64,000 nucleotides of DNA from Styela clava (GCF_964204865.1 NC_135262.1:7936001-8000000); one strand, 5' to 3'. Shown: positions 12,870-24,493, counted from the stretch's first letter. Program-made: numbers and translations. The notes: generated by a model from the sequence alone, not told the origin.

Positions 12870-13064
12870 TCTACAGCGACAACGCGTGTCTCATCACTAA
12901 TTAATTAATAACTTGCTAATTATACGACGTAATTCAATAGGCTTCTGGTCCGAGATATGATGAATGCACATGCAAAATTTGGAGCAGATTCAACCTCGCT
13001 TTTGTGAGATATCGCGTAACAAGCAGACAAATACCTATCAACATACCTACCGATAGAGGTCGAT
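12870..13064 (-). repeat. Dispersed repeat, copy 2 (inverted, downstream of the thioester gene)
   Basis: The reverse complement shares most of its length with 2851-3079, including the TATGTTGATAGGTATTTGTC block and the GCATGTGCATTCATCA block, with scattered substitutions. It lies about 400 bases past the stop of the thioester gene, in the opposite orientation to copy 1. Confidence 0.65.
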
Positions 13065-13800
13065 AAGTAAAAACGATTACATTGAATGTATATATAACAT
13101 AGATATATGTTTGGCACCAACGTATTAAATTGAAATAACGGAGGTCGATAATAACGCTGGAACAATGAATATTTGCGATGCGGAGAGATGGCGTATGTAG
13201 GTCACAGCATATCTCGATTTACAATTCAAATTGTATGGAATTGGATTTTGCCTTTATCATGTAAGGTACTGCAACACATTGTGCTATGCAAAAGTGTTAG
13301 AAAAGTTCAGTAAGAACGATTAGCCATATTTAAATGTCACGAATGAAATTGATTAGCACAACACCACACCACGCATCAGTTTGTTAGAGATTGGTAAATA
13401 GCCTGGTAAAAAATTGCTAGTGCAGTACGATTCTGAGTTTTTCTGTCACTGACTCAACTGTTACATACCGATACTACTGATATTAATGTAATCGTGAATT
13501 TCAATTCCAACTCACTTACAATCCAAACTTAACTTTGAGAATTAAGGTGTAGAGGCAAAAACAACGTTTGAATACACTTGCTGTTAAGTTTAGCTTCTGT
13601 TTTAGCCATCCTCGACCCAGGTCAGAAAGAAGATAGTAGCCTATAAGCATACACTGCGTCCCGTTTCAATACTTCAGCCCTTTTCACTAATCAATCTCTG
13701 GCGTAGATTGTTATCTGCATCGAGGGGCAACATAAAAATGATAATTATCACCAAACTGGGAAATTGTTAACAAACACATTGACCAACGCAGATATCATTT
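13065..13800. other. Gene-poor spacer
   Basis: Apart from short noise frames I see no splice-bounded coding segment, RNA gene or terminal repeat here. Confidence 0.5.
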
Positions 13801-13808
13801 CAATATAG

Positions 13809-13944
13809 AAACCGGTGTTTCGGTTTCGAGTAATGGTCAGTAATCAATTGGTCAAGGATATGGATCGATCTTCCGAGTCTGTGACGTCGCAATTTAACGA
13901 AAAACCCGTTTTCGACTATTGTGTAACTGTGCCCGTTCCTCAAA
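13809..13944 (+). CDS. Orphan exon candidate, function unrecognised
   Basis: An open stretch of 136 bases is bounded by an acceptor (TTTCAATATAG before 13809) and a good donor (GTAAGT at 13945). It reads KPVFRFRV... and ends NEKPVFDYCVTVPVPQ. No family is recognised. No partner exon with matching phase was found nearby. The donor and the reading frame are the only support, so it could be chance. Confidence 0.25.
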
Positions 13945-14460
13945 GTAAGTCGTACATTGTATCTTCTCTCTTTATGATGCCGAAAGTAGCCTTTGAACAA
14001 TTTTTGAAAACACGTTTCCACGTTTTTTCTTTCGTTTGGCACAATATAGAAACGAATATTAAGCTTGCTCTCTTGCCAATAAAAGAGTTAACTACGAAAC
14101 TTCTCCGTGATTGCAGTTATTAGTATGCAGTTGAGAGTTTCTAATATTAAGCGCTTAGTAAAGCGGAAATCTCACAAATCAGAAAATTGATTGAATGTTT
14201 CTTTGTTATATTTTATTTTATGCTGCATCTCCTTCGTTTGTTGTTCGTTTCTGTTGTTAAAAATTAACAGGTATCATAGTATGACTAAAATGTTTTGCGC
14301 CCCGCTTACTCAGTGGAGACTGATAAAATGGCGATAACAAATAGGTTCGTCACCCCTGATATATACTGTTCCTTTCTGTCTTAACTCTCCCCCTTCTTAA
14401 CTCAGACAGTGACGATTTGCGATATAATAAGTTGGGTCTCTAAGTTAATGTACTATCGAG
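13945..14460. other. Spacer without a recognised gene
   Basis: Only short unsupported reading frames are present between the orphan exon candidate and the hAT remnant at 14461. Confidence 0.45.
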
Positions 14461-15357
14461 CACGGCAGGAGACGGCAACCTCCCCTGGGGGGTACAGCGC
14501 AAAGAGGCCCCAAGCGGTTAGAATTTAGAAATTTAAGCCGCCAAACTAAAAGCTGCATTGCAAAACCAGTAAAGCACATCTTATAATGTTGATGTTAGTA
14601 CTGCTCAAATCGTTTTGTTATGTAACAATGCCAGGGAGTCGTCGATTTGTGGCGTCGTGTGGTTTGATCGTACCGGCACAATTGTGAAGACTGTCAGAAT
14701 GATGTCGAAAGCAAAACCTTTCAGTGGCGCACAGAAACGCAAAAAAGGGCAGAAGAGGTAGAACGTATGAAAAAAATTAAAGTAACCAAGATAAACGAAA
14801 TATTCAAACCAAATTTAAACAAGTAGCCTGGGAATACCGAACGTAACTGAGGAGGAATTAGGCCTAGCATCGGTGGTATCGGTAGAAAACTCCGGAAAAC
14901 CAGATACGTGTTCAATCTCCAAACGTGATGGCGCCGGCGCGAATGAGTTTCTCTCAAAATTTACACGACAATTATCACAGGTAAGCTACTGATTTTCGAA
15001 ACAAATTTAAAAGGTTGCATAATTTGGTTTTTGAAACTGAAATTAATAAAAAATCATCTCAGGAGCACGATGTCGCAGAAAAGGCTCTCTGGACTGGCGC
15101 TGCTGAGTATTGAATCTGAACGCTCCACCCGACTTGATGTGAGGAAGATGGTGGATAAGTTTGCTAATGTGAAAGCGCGAATATTAGGTTACCAATTCAG
15201 TGTTAACTCTAAGCGAATTATGAGTGCGAAAGTGCTTCGCAGTCGAAAAAAAAAGTGCGAAAGTGCTTTTGCCGATTTTAACAAGTTAGGTGCTCTAGCC
15301 TTTCATATAACCCATTTAAAACGGCATAGATACTCGAAAAAGCGCTCCTCCGGTTAA
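14461..15357 (+). mobile_element. hAT remnant related to the 6643 element
   Basis: From AAGCGGTTAGAATTTAGAAA onward this tracks the 6643 element closely: the same leader, the MSKAKPFSGAQKR start, the NVTEEELGLA segment and LSQ before a GTAAGC. It keeps more of the transposase C-terminus (LRSTMSQKRLSGLALLSIES, then KMVDKFANVKAR). Frameshifts and stops break the N-terminal frame. The left terminal repeat is missing or unrecognisable, so the boundary at 14461 is approximate. The middle of the transposase is deleted as in the first copy. Confidence 0.7.
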
Positions 15358-16666
15358 TATTATGAATTAAAGAGAAGCCTTTCCGTTAACCGAGTTCCCT
15401 TTAAGCGAATTCATGTTTAATTAAAACAAGCGAATTCATCGGCAACGAAAAGACACTTGCCGCGAACAAAACTTTCATGCAATGTATCACGGTGTCAGTT
15501 GCTTACTCGCGTGAACAGCAAAGGCTTTCACATTTGTTACTCCTTCCATCTAACAGACAACGATTGATACACGTAGGCTGGAAACCATATTAGTTACAGG
15601 GTGGATCATTTGTACAAATCCTGTGCAAAATAATCCCCCCCCCCCCAAATATAAATAGCAATCAACTAATTAGGGTTAGGTGCGCTGGTAATTCAACTTT
15701 TCGATTTATCCCTAAACCTAATCTGATAATTAATAATTTGTGATTTTGAACCACTTTGAAAGTCGCCACCTGCTGTTTTAAAAGATAGGTTAACCTACGT
15801 TCCCTCCGAAATATTACACAGGATATTCCCCTGTTTTAGGAGATAGGTTGACCTACTTTCCTGTTAAACTTTTGTTTGTAAAGTTTAGAAACCAACAAAC
15901 AGAAAATAACTTATCCTAAAACACAATTAAAATTCAGTCGGCAAGAAATTCGTCGCCAAGACGATGCCATACAAAACAAAAAAGATTTGGTCGCGAGAGT
16001 TACGTTAGATGACTGCAAAACGACGTTGTTTTTTAAGCAGAATGTAAAACAATCAAATTAAAAAACGGGAGTTACGACACCTTTAACACATCGTGTGTAT
16101 TAAACTTCCCTGGTAAGTACTATTATTATTGTACTTATACACCTGTTGGAGTATTTCGGACAATTTCGGCTTTAAAATTAATGAAAACCCGACATATAAT
16201 AAAGACGCAAAAGTAAAATGAACATTTATTGAAAAAGTTATTATTTAAGAAAGACAACATGATCGTACAATTCCGCCCAAACCTCGATGTTCGCAAGTGA
16301 GATGATAAATAAATATTTCCCTGTATTCGATCAATCAACTTTAGCGTATCGTTGTTCTGCCAACAAACAGCCGGGTGCAAAATATTTCCGTCCTGTGATA
16401 TGCTCACAAATATTCTCGATATTAATATCATACCCTCGCGTATGTACTTTCTATTAGCTCTTTAGTGATCCCTTCCATCCATGGCCAAGTCATGTTTCGA
16501 ATATGTGAACATTTTATTCGACCATACATGGCCGGCGGGATGTTAAAATTGTAAACAAGAGAGAGGTAAAATCAATCGCGAATTTCGTTATAACGGCTCG
16601 TTTACGAATTGTTGCGCCTGTTATCGTCGAAAATGATTACATTTGTTGTATTTTGAGGCAAGCAGT

Positions 16667-16797
16667 AATAATTAGGGCATGACATCATCAAAATCGTCAA
16701 GTGAGATCTTGAAATTGCAAATTCCGTAAATAAAATTGTGAATTACTCGGTAACGAATTCAGCTTCAATGACCGTCAGGGTATTGTTTTGTTGAAAA
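16667..16797 (+). repeat. Direct repeat, copy 1
   Basis: It matches 17483-17613 in order: TAATTAGGGC, TGACAT, ATCGTCAAG, AAATTCC, TAAATAAAATTGTGAATT, CTCGGTAAC and GGGTATTGTTTTGTTGAAAA. The copies differ at many sites and lie about 820 bases apart. Confidence 0.65.
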
Positions 16798-17482
16798 TTA
16801 TAATTAATGTGAGAGCGCCAAAAACATACAGTCCATACCGATGCGACTGCAATTTATATGGCCGCACTTGGTGTGGCGCGTTTATTAATAGTGTTAAATA
16901 AATTAAACGAATATCAATTATAACCAAGCCTGTCAGCGTGTTTATTTTCTGTGGGCAAGAATCGTAAAATACCATCTTGGGACAAATTCACTTCTATTAT
17001 AAAATCTAAATTTTCAGTTATTATCGTTATACAAATAACGTGTGGCAACTTTTTAATTTATCGGCGACCAAAAAACCGCCCCACACTCGTCCAAACGTGT
17101 GTCAAGCTTGACCGACAGGAACAGATTCATCGACGACTTTAATTAGGGAAAATATGTATTTTGTTGGGAATGCAAAATAAATGTAACAAAACGCATTTTT
17201 TTGTGATATAACTTTGTATTTTTTAACTTTAACTTTTTTGTTTTATCTATCGTCTAACTAACGTCTGGTACACATTTTCGGGGAGAACTCTAGCCCGCGA
17301 AACGTCATTTAATTTAAAATAGTGAATGTTCCACGCATTTCAAAACGGAAAATCACCAGTAAGTCGACAGGGATTCAACCCTCCGGATTCAGTATTCTAT
17401 ATCCCTCCGTGTCAGAAATTTCTGAAGATTGGAACAAAGAACCCGTCAAACCGCCGCGGAAGAAGGGGAGTATTTTTTTCAC

Positions 17483-17613
17483 TAATAATTAGGGCGTGAC
17501 ATTATCAATATCGTCAAGAAACTGGTGAATTTTCAAATTCCATAAATAAAATTGTGAATTGCTCGGTAACATTTTAGCTATAATTATCGCCGGGGTATTG
17601 TTTTGTTGAAAAC
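17483..17613 (+). repeat. Direct repeat, copy 2
   Basis: Second copy of the repeat at 16667-16797, in the same orientation and with roughly one in five positions changed by eye. No coding content is evident. Confidence 0.65.
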
Positions 17614-18671
17614 ATGTTGAAACTTGAGGGAATTAGTTACAATTAGCGCCTGACCTCTATTAGGCACTCGAGCACTCGAAAAAAAAAGCACTCGAGTCCA
17701 ATCTTTTTAGCATTAAGTCGCATACGTAAAATATCCTGTAAAAGAAGTGCTGTTCATTAACGTCATCTCGTATTATGACCACGCAGAAATGCCTTTATTG
17801 CCGAATTATTCAATCACTATTTTAAATCAACATTCAGGATTGGCACAATTTCAGATTTGCGAAGTTTATCACCATAGAAAAACATGAGAAAGTTAATTAT
17901 CGTCTTAATAAATATCAGCATCACGGTATCGACAATATTATTACCATTCGCATAAAATTGGGACCGTAAATTTACAAATCTTGATAGGTAATATTAAAGC
18001 CAACGCAAATGTTAATTTGAGTCCTCAATGTCTTCAACAGCTGTTGCCGATGTGAACAAACGGGTAAACCCGAAATATAAAACTTCGATGTCTGCCAACC
18101 CGCAAGAATTCATATTTGTAAAAAAGAGAGGGCGGGAATATAGATTAACAAAACCTGGATATCGCCGCCAAAACGATTGGTGATAAGAACAATTAGCGAT
18201 TACAACGGAGTTAACCAGTAAAAAGGCTTTGTCGCCGATTTTTTAATGTTTTAATGTTTCCACCGACGTTCCAAAATATTTGTTATTCGGTACTCGTTAA
18301 AAATATTCAATTCAATAAAATATTAAATTTTGCCCACCCGTACTCGCATATCAATGAGAAATAGTTGTGTAAATATCGCAAAATGCCACGTGCTTTCAAT
18401 ATTGTGATTACAATAAAATGGCACTTGATGGTATTTTGTGATTTTGCAAATCTGTGACATGCTGCTAAAAGTTTCGTCTGATTTGAAAATCGTGCACTTT
18501 GGTTACAATACACCCAAAGTGACAATAACACTTTTATAGTCATTTTGAATTCAACGATATTATTGATAGTCACATGACCACTTTCGTCCAAATAAAGGCA
18601 CTGCGTAGTATTCCAACATCTGGTTTCAAAGACGCGGAGCGTTTTTGCGGGAGAAGCGGAATCGGTGTGCT

Positions 18672-18699
18672 CGGGCACGAGAGTCTTGCTACGCCACTG
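18672..18699 (+). mobile_element. Solo right terminus of the 6643-type hAT element
   Basis: GCACGAGAGTCTTGCTACG followed by CCACTG is nearly identical to the last bases of the element ending at 7399. No matching left terminus with the expected duplication GTTTACAT was found. It may be a truncated copy or the far end of the remnant that starts near 14461. Confidence 0.5.
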
Positions 18700-19080
18700 G
18701 TTTACATATTCACCTTCGCCGGATCAATTTCAATAAAGCTACATTTCATTACATGAAATGGATATAATTGACTTGTATAACAAAGCATAATATGATGTGT
18801 ATGCATCAAGTACTGACATACCTTAGGTAACTCCAACAATGGGGAGCATAGGTCATCCATTTACTAACTACATCCTATCATATATGATAACACCTTGCTT
18901 ATAATATAATTATTCGTACTTGACATTAATCAATTCATTCAAAAATGTTCACCGACCTAAATTCCTTTCAATAACAAAAACATGAAATATATCAGTTTCC
19001 ATCATTTTGGAAAAGCTTAAAATGAATAAATGAGATTGGAAGGGTGGGAATTCAAAATTTTCTAAAGATCAATTTCCATT

Positions 19081-19086
19081 TTTATT
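19081..19086 (-). promoter_or_regulatory. Polyadenylation signal of the SDR gene
   Basis: TTTATT on the + strand reads AATAAA on the minus strand, 78 bases past the stop of the dehydrogenase gene. Confidence 0.5.
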
Positions 19087-19163
19087 TTGATTATACGACT
19101 TTCTTGATTCTATTTTTTATACATTTTCTAATTCATGTTTGATACGAATTAAAACTAATTTCC

Positions 19164-19913
19164 TTAGCAGCGGTTTCCCCCAGTAACTTCGATGCACGCG
19201 CCGTTGACGTATGAACTTTCATCTGATGCTAGAAATAAACAAACATTCGCTACTTCCTCAGGTTTACCGAGTCTTTGCATTGGATTTTGCTTGATAGCAT
19301 TCTCAGTTCTGTCAACGCCACCAAGCATAGGGGTGTCAATCATATCTGGCAATACGGCATTGAATCGAACTTTTTGTTTTTGGAACTCTAATGCCATGGT
19401 CTTCGTCAAACCTATAACTCCAAATTTGGAGGCTGAGTATGGCGATGATACCACGCTTGCTCGAATACCTGCAAGGCTTGACAGATTCACCACGATACCT
19501 CTAGTTTCCTCTTCCACACCTGAGTTTTCCAGTGAAGCCACAAACTTTTGAGACATAAGATACGTGCCTCTCAAATTCACTTTGATGACTTCATCAAATT
19601 CTTTAATAGTAGTTCCTTTCAATATTCCAGCACAATTAACAAGAATAGTTATTTGTTTGTCGAGATTGTGTTGGGCGGTTTTGAAAGCTTGTTCTACTTG
19701 TTCAGGAGAAGATACATCAGCTTTGACTGCACAATGTTTATTATTTTGATCGCTTTGCAGTAGTTTTATAGTTTCTTTTATCCCGTCTTCATCTATGTCA
19801 AGAACAGCAACACTGGCTCCTTCTTTTGCAAAAACTTGACAAACTGCTCGTCCGATTCCTCTGCCACCACCTGTCACGAGAGCTGCTTTCCCAGCCAGTC
19901 GTCCCGATGACAT
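19164..19913 (-). CDS. Short-chain dehydrogenase/reductase, HSD17B8/FabG-like
   Basis: A single uninterrupted exon encodes 249 residues, the usual length for a classical SDR. It has the Rossmann motif TGGGRGIG (14-21), an acidic residue at the end of beta-2 (VLDID, around D38/D40) that predicts NAD(H) preference, NCAG (93-96), N113 and the catalytic Ser146, Tyr159 and Lys163 in SSPYSASK. It ends with EVTGG as in HSD17B8. In vertebrates that protein serves in mitochondrial fatty-acid synthesis as a 3-ketoacyl-ACP reductase subunit and oxidises 17-beta steroids. A cytosolic SDR of another subfamily is possible, and no transit peptide is obvious. The start is the first in-frame Met before the Rossmann motif. 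AATAAA lies 78 bases past the stop. The absence of introns contrasts with the other genes and could reflect retroposition. Confidence 0.9.
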   Translation of the reverse strand: MSSGRLAGKAALVTGGGRGIGRAVCQVFAKEGASVAVLDIDEDGIKETIKLLQSDQNNKHCAVKADVSSPEQVEQAFKTAQHNLDKQITILVNCAGILKGTTIKEFDEVIKVNLRGTYLMSQKFVASLENSGVEEETRGIVVNLSSLAGIRASVVSSPYSASKFGVIGLTKTMALEFQKQKVRFNAVLPDMIDTPMLGGVDRTENAIKQNPMQRLGKPEEVANVCLFLASDESSYVNGACIEVTGGNRC

Positions 19914-21612
19914 TTTATTGTATCTAGTTATTTCACCACACTTGCTTTTGAGAAGATATTGTTACTGGAATCAGCGTATTCAATTGTATTGCTCAATAGT
20001 TCTAGTTATTTTTATGACAAGTGTCCAAATTAAAGTCATAAATGGCTTTATGACTCACAAGTCAACTCAGTGCCGACTCTTGTGATGGATGTATGGCAAT
20101 AGAATAAAACAAGCTAAACCAGTGTCTCGTTACTTACCGAAAAGGGAAAAAATATCGAAAGGAAACGCAGTCTATAGATAGACATTTGGCCTATTCTAAC
20201 CCCTTTCCAACATAAATAGACAGACAATGGGGTAGACATAAAATATATATTTTATAATCTTTGTTAGGACCAGCACAGAGGTTATTAAGCTTAGACTACT
20301 TTTCGTTTCGCTCATTTCTATACTTACCACAGCCATCAAAATAATCATTGTCTTTGCATGCGACTTAACCTTGACTTTCAAACTAAAATTTACAAACTTT
20401 GTGAAAGAGTTAGGATCAATATTGACGAATATACTATGTCAGATCTATCAGCATGTCAGTAGCAGCAAAACCACAAGCCTACTATACTAGCAATCTGCTG
20501 CACTCTGCTTTTTTGTCGACCTCTAAACAAATTGATGCGTCGTGTTGTGCCAATCCAATTATGTTTATGGAAATCATCCAACTAAATAAGACCAATTCGT
20601 ATTTACTGACCTATTCTAACTCTTTCCATATAGCACAATGTTATGCAGTAACAGGCCAAAGGCAAGATGTAATTCGATACTAATTCGTTTGTAAACGCAG
20701 TCTCATCGCATCGCAAATATTGATTGTTTGATCTGTCACAAACTGTTGGCGCCTGAGGGATATGCACCACTGAACTATAAATATATGGAACGATCTTCTC
20801 TCTCGTTTTGCGTTGTCTCAGCGCGGGATCATTTATTCGCCGCCATTTTGGCATTTATGCTTCCAAACTTTCTTCGTGCTGCATCTTGTTTTGGCTTGTT
20901 TTCGTCTATTTTAGTACCTAGTGATCGGCATATAGATGCAAAAACGTTATAAAGGGAAGGGCTGTCGAAGTGATTGCGAAGGAGATGTTGATGGCGAAAA
21001 TGAATATATCAAAGGTCTTTTATTACGTAAGAAAAATTGTCTAGCAGTACCGTATGTTTAACAATATCAGTATTTATGGGCCTGTCAGTGTGGTGTTGGA
21101 CAGTTTTCGACCTTGGCTGTTCAGATTTAAGTATTAAGTTTTCCATAATCAATATTCATATTCAAAATATAGATCGAAGGCTATTTAAACTACAGGCAAG
21201 AGATTATTAGCAGATTGCATAGCATGTAAGCTCATTCATTTCAAATATATCTTTGTGGTCAACGACGTGTGAAGTAATGAGGGTTTGACATAATATTTCG
21301 TGATGACTGGATGCTGGATCAACTCGACAATTCATATTTTTTCTTCCATATGGAACATCATTGACTTTCACTGTATATTTTCTGTGTGGTAGTTATTCAA
21401 TGATTATTCTTGTCTTTTTTCACTTTGATATCATTCAAAGAGTCTGTTGTGTGGGCCGAATTTTCTGACGAGAACATGTTTAGAAAGTATAACCTCTTCT
21501 TCATATTTTTAAGCAGCTTTTGGGGAACTATTTCAAAACTAGTCTAGCAAACTAATCGCTTTAGGAAATTTTTTGAGCAATCATACCGCATAAGTAGAAC
21601 ATAAGTTTATGC
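19914..21612. other. Spacer upstream of the SDR gene
   Basis: No gene is recognised. The sequence CCTATTCTAAC followed by CTTTCCA occurs near 20190 and near 20610, a weak dispersed similarity. The SDR promoter should lie in the first few hundred bases, but no clear TATA or other element was identified. Confidence 0.4.
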
Positions 21613-22909
21613 CAGTGTTTTCCAACCCGAGTCCGCGGTCTCAAATGAGTCCGCAGAGCATTTGAATGAGTCCACAACGAGCAAGAATTTAACTGCGGGC
21701 CGCGAACGTTTTTGCGAAACTTAACTATCAGCCAAGTTACGATTTACGTTAGAATTGACATAAAAAATATAAAGCAAAGCAAAATATAAAGCAAGCAATT
21801 CATATAACATTAATCGAGTTAATAATTACTGGTTACTGAGTAGGGATGGACATATGTTCGAATATTCAACTATTAGAATAGAAATTTACTTTTCGAAAAT
21901 ATGGTCACTTGCGCGTCGCTCAATCAAACGATGGGACTCACTTGCGGATTTCCGACGAAAACACGAGTGAGTCTGCACACGTGTCGATAGATGGTGTTTT
22001 TCGTGAGTTCAAACATCCAGGAATAATTTTTTTTTTGGTAGGTGTCAATTGTGGCAACCCAAATTTTCTCAATTGAAAAGCGGCAATACAAAATACTAAA
22101 AAAACGGGGAACACCATAAGTTTTTTCGCTTAGGATTATTTGCTTTACTACCTCCACATTGGTTAGTACAGTACCCGCCGTAGGTACGAACAGCTCAGAT
22201 TTGTCGAATTAACAAAAATAAAAACAAAATATAATGGGGCAATTTGCCACGCATTTTTATGTCCACGGATTGTCATGATATTTTCTGAGAGTAGTGCTTT
22301 TATTTCGTCCAGACAAACCGCAGATTAAAAAGATCACATAAAATTAATAATAAAGCCAGGCGATGAATATGTATTTTTGATTTACTAATATACGTTAAAT
22401 ATATTCTTAATAAGTACTAAATCAAGTACTTTCTGGAAATTTATAGCAGATAGTAGGATTTTTCTAACGGCGATAACAAATTCGCAAGATCGTAAAATAA
22501 TATGTATCAAAACTAAATATAATCGGGCAATATATTCTCACATTATTATGTTCGCAGATTGCCGTGGCATTTTGAAGAAGTAATGCTTTCATCTTGTCGT
22601 AACCCGTCGTCTCAACCGCGAGTTACCATGAACACAATTAAAATAAAATAGAAAGACATTTTAAATTCTCGTCGTTGTCATGGATTGAAAATTGTGCGAC
22701 AGAAAAGGCCATTATACACTGAAACAGTCGACTCTTAACGAACGCGTGATTGCAGCGAATTTCCGATTTTGAAATTTGTTAAATTTCTGTTGTGTTTGGT
22801 TTTATTGCTTCTTCACACAGAGTACGGTTGCAATGAACGCACCTTGAGTCCGCAAAGGTTTTTGCCGTTGAGAAAATAGTCCGCGACCAAAAAAGGTTGA
22901 GAAACGCTG
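21613..22909. mobile_element. Non-autonomous hAT element with exact target duplication
   Basis: Left end CAGTGTTTTCCAACCCGAGT and right end AAAAAAGGTTGAGAAACGCTG form inverted repeats. They are flanked by GTTTATGC at 21605-21612 and 22910-22917, an exact 8-bp duplication. The 1,297-base interior has no transposase frame. It carries an internal direct repeat (about 22215-22330 against 22505-22630). Confidence 0.85.
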
Positions 22910-22934
22910 GTTTATGCTATTGACACCGTTATTC

Positions 22935-24080
22935 CAGTGTTGCCAACTTGGATTATTTTAATCTAGATTTAGATTATTTTTGTGTGATTTAGATGTAAGA
23001 AATACCCATTTAGATGTTGGATTATTTTCTGGATTATTTCAGCGTCCATTTAGATTATTTTTTACAAATGTTATTTTGCATTGTTTTCTAGTGGCAAAGA
23101 AGTTCACCAGTACCTAACATTTGTAGATATAGATTAAAATACAGAAAAGTTTTCCAATCGAAGTTAGGGTAATAGTGCTCAAAACAACAGCGGAGGTTCG
23201 CCAAAATATTGGCAATTATTATTAGGCTATTCTATCCAATTAAAGAGTCCAGCTGCACACTAACACAAACGTATTCCTGTAACGTTGAAACTGCTTGTCT
23301 AAGGAAGTCTGACTCTGGTCGGACGAAACGTTACAGAAATACATTTGCGTTAGTGTGCAGCTGGACTCTTTAATTGGATAGAATAGTCATGTTTATTCCA
23401 GCTACAGTATACGCATACGGATCCACTAGCATAAAGGCATAGAGAAAAGATAGGAAGTTAGTCTCGCGCAACCAAACTCAAATTTATTTTTATTATTAGG
23501 CTATTGCTCTAAAAGTAGCGTGAACTGAACGCTGTTGTTATGCTAAAATCTGAAGTCAGGAAATACTGTCAGACTGTTGTTCACTAATTCTACTCCTATA
23601 CTGCTATAAGAATGTTTAAAGAAACAAGTGCAGAAGTGGCAAACGATATGACCAGAAATTTTAAAAATAGTGGCTAAAGGATGACTTGCTGAAAGAGTGG
23701 TTAGCGCCCATGGCTGCTTATGAATCTAAGTCATTCTGCCAGTTCTATAAATACGGAGTCAAAGCAAAATATCAATATTTGAAGCAGCATACTGAGAACC
23801 AGAAACATTTTAAAGCTTGTCCATTCATTACCAGGACTCTTGATTCATCTATGACTCTTAAAAACTCCGAAACAGCAGAGCTGGAAGCGTCTATTTCCAC
23901 ATTTTTATGTTGTCACTCAGCTATTTCTAACTGCAGAATTGTGGCCATTTAGTTGATTTATGTAAAAGAAATTTCCCTACAAACAAAACAATGTCCGAAA
24001 TGAAAATGCACCGAACTAAATACAGAAATGTACCCTTATCATACTGTCATGGGAAATACGGTACTCAGTGTGAGCTTTTA
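22935..24080 (+). mobile_element. Degraded hAT element: left end plus transposase fragment
   Basis: CAGTGTTGCCAACTTGG at 22935 is a hAT-type terminus. From about 23,680 the reading frame LKEWLAPMAAYESKSFCQFY, followed by a YLKQH and NQKHFKAC segment, matches the N-terminal zinc-finger region common to hAT-related proteins whose finger begins with a W-L-P stretch and then FC.FC. Stops interrupt it, and it carries on after a TAG as LVDLCKRNF and MKMHRTK. No right terminus was found. A foldback repeat lies inside at 23227. Confidence 0.55.
23227..23473 (+). repeat. Foldback repeat with conserved tail, copy 1
   Basis: Bases 23227-23386 form a near-perfect inverted repeat (arm start CTATTCTATCCAATTAAAGA, arm end its complement) with a loop of about 35 bases. 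It is followed by a tail of about 85 bases ending TTAGTCTCGCGCAACC. The same hairpin core (CGAAACGTTACAGAAATACA) and the same tail recur, inverted, at 62542-62816. This is a palindromic mobile repeat of unknown class. Confidence 0.75.
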
Positions 24081-24493
24081 AAACAGACCTAAGATATGGT
24101 CTCTATATTGTCAGAGCCACCAAGTTTTTACGTAATAAGGTTTCTAAAGTCAGTAAAATAGTTGGTTAACCCGTTGACTTATATATTTTATAAACGATGC
24201 GATAAACAAGTTTCAAATCGTATTTTCGAATATTAGAGCGTATGATACGTTTCTGATCAGGTAAGTGTTTACTTCTCCCTATTACTAATTCTAACCGGAG
24301 ATTTCGCCCGAGTTTCAAAAAAAGACCTATAAGCTGAAACTATGACGCTAAAAATGATAACTACGAAATATTGTGTACTTAGCGATTCATAAATAGAAAA
24401 TGATTCCGAATTGAAAGTTACTAAAATTACAAATGTTGTCAAGAATAAAAGCAAATTGTGTAGTGCAACATAGCAATATTTCACTGTTTACAG

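Larger units (their letters stand above)
15358..18573. other. Repeat-bearing intergenic region without a recognised gene
   Basis: It contains a C-run near 15635-15646 and a diverged direct repeat pair (listed separately). No reading frame with both splice signals and family resemblance was found. Confidence 0.45.

Noticed and set aside
18590..18707. Complete 100-base hAT miniature with left end near 18599
   Set aside because: The sequence CACTGCGTAG resembles the left terminus, but the flanking bases do not match the GTTTACAT that follows the right end.
19192..19763. Plus-strand frames across the SDR gene
   Set aside because: They overlap an intact minus-strand SDR with all catalytic motifs and have no family resemblance.
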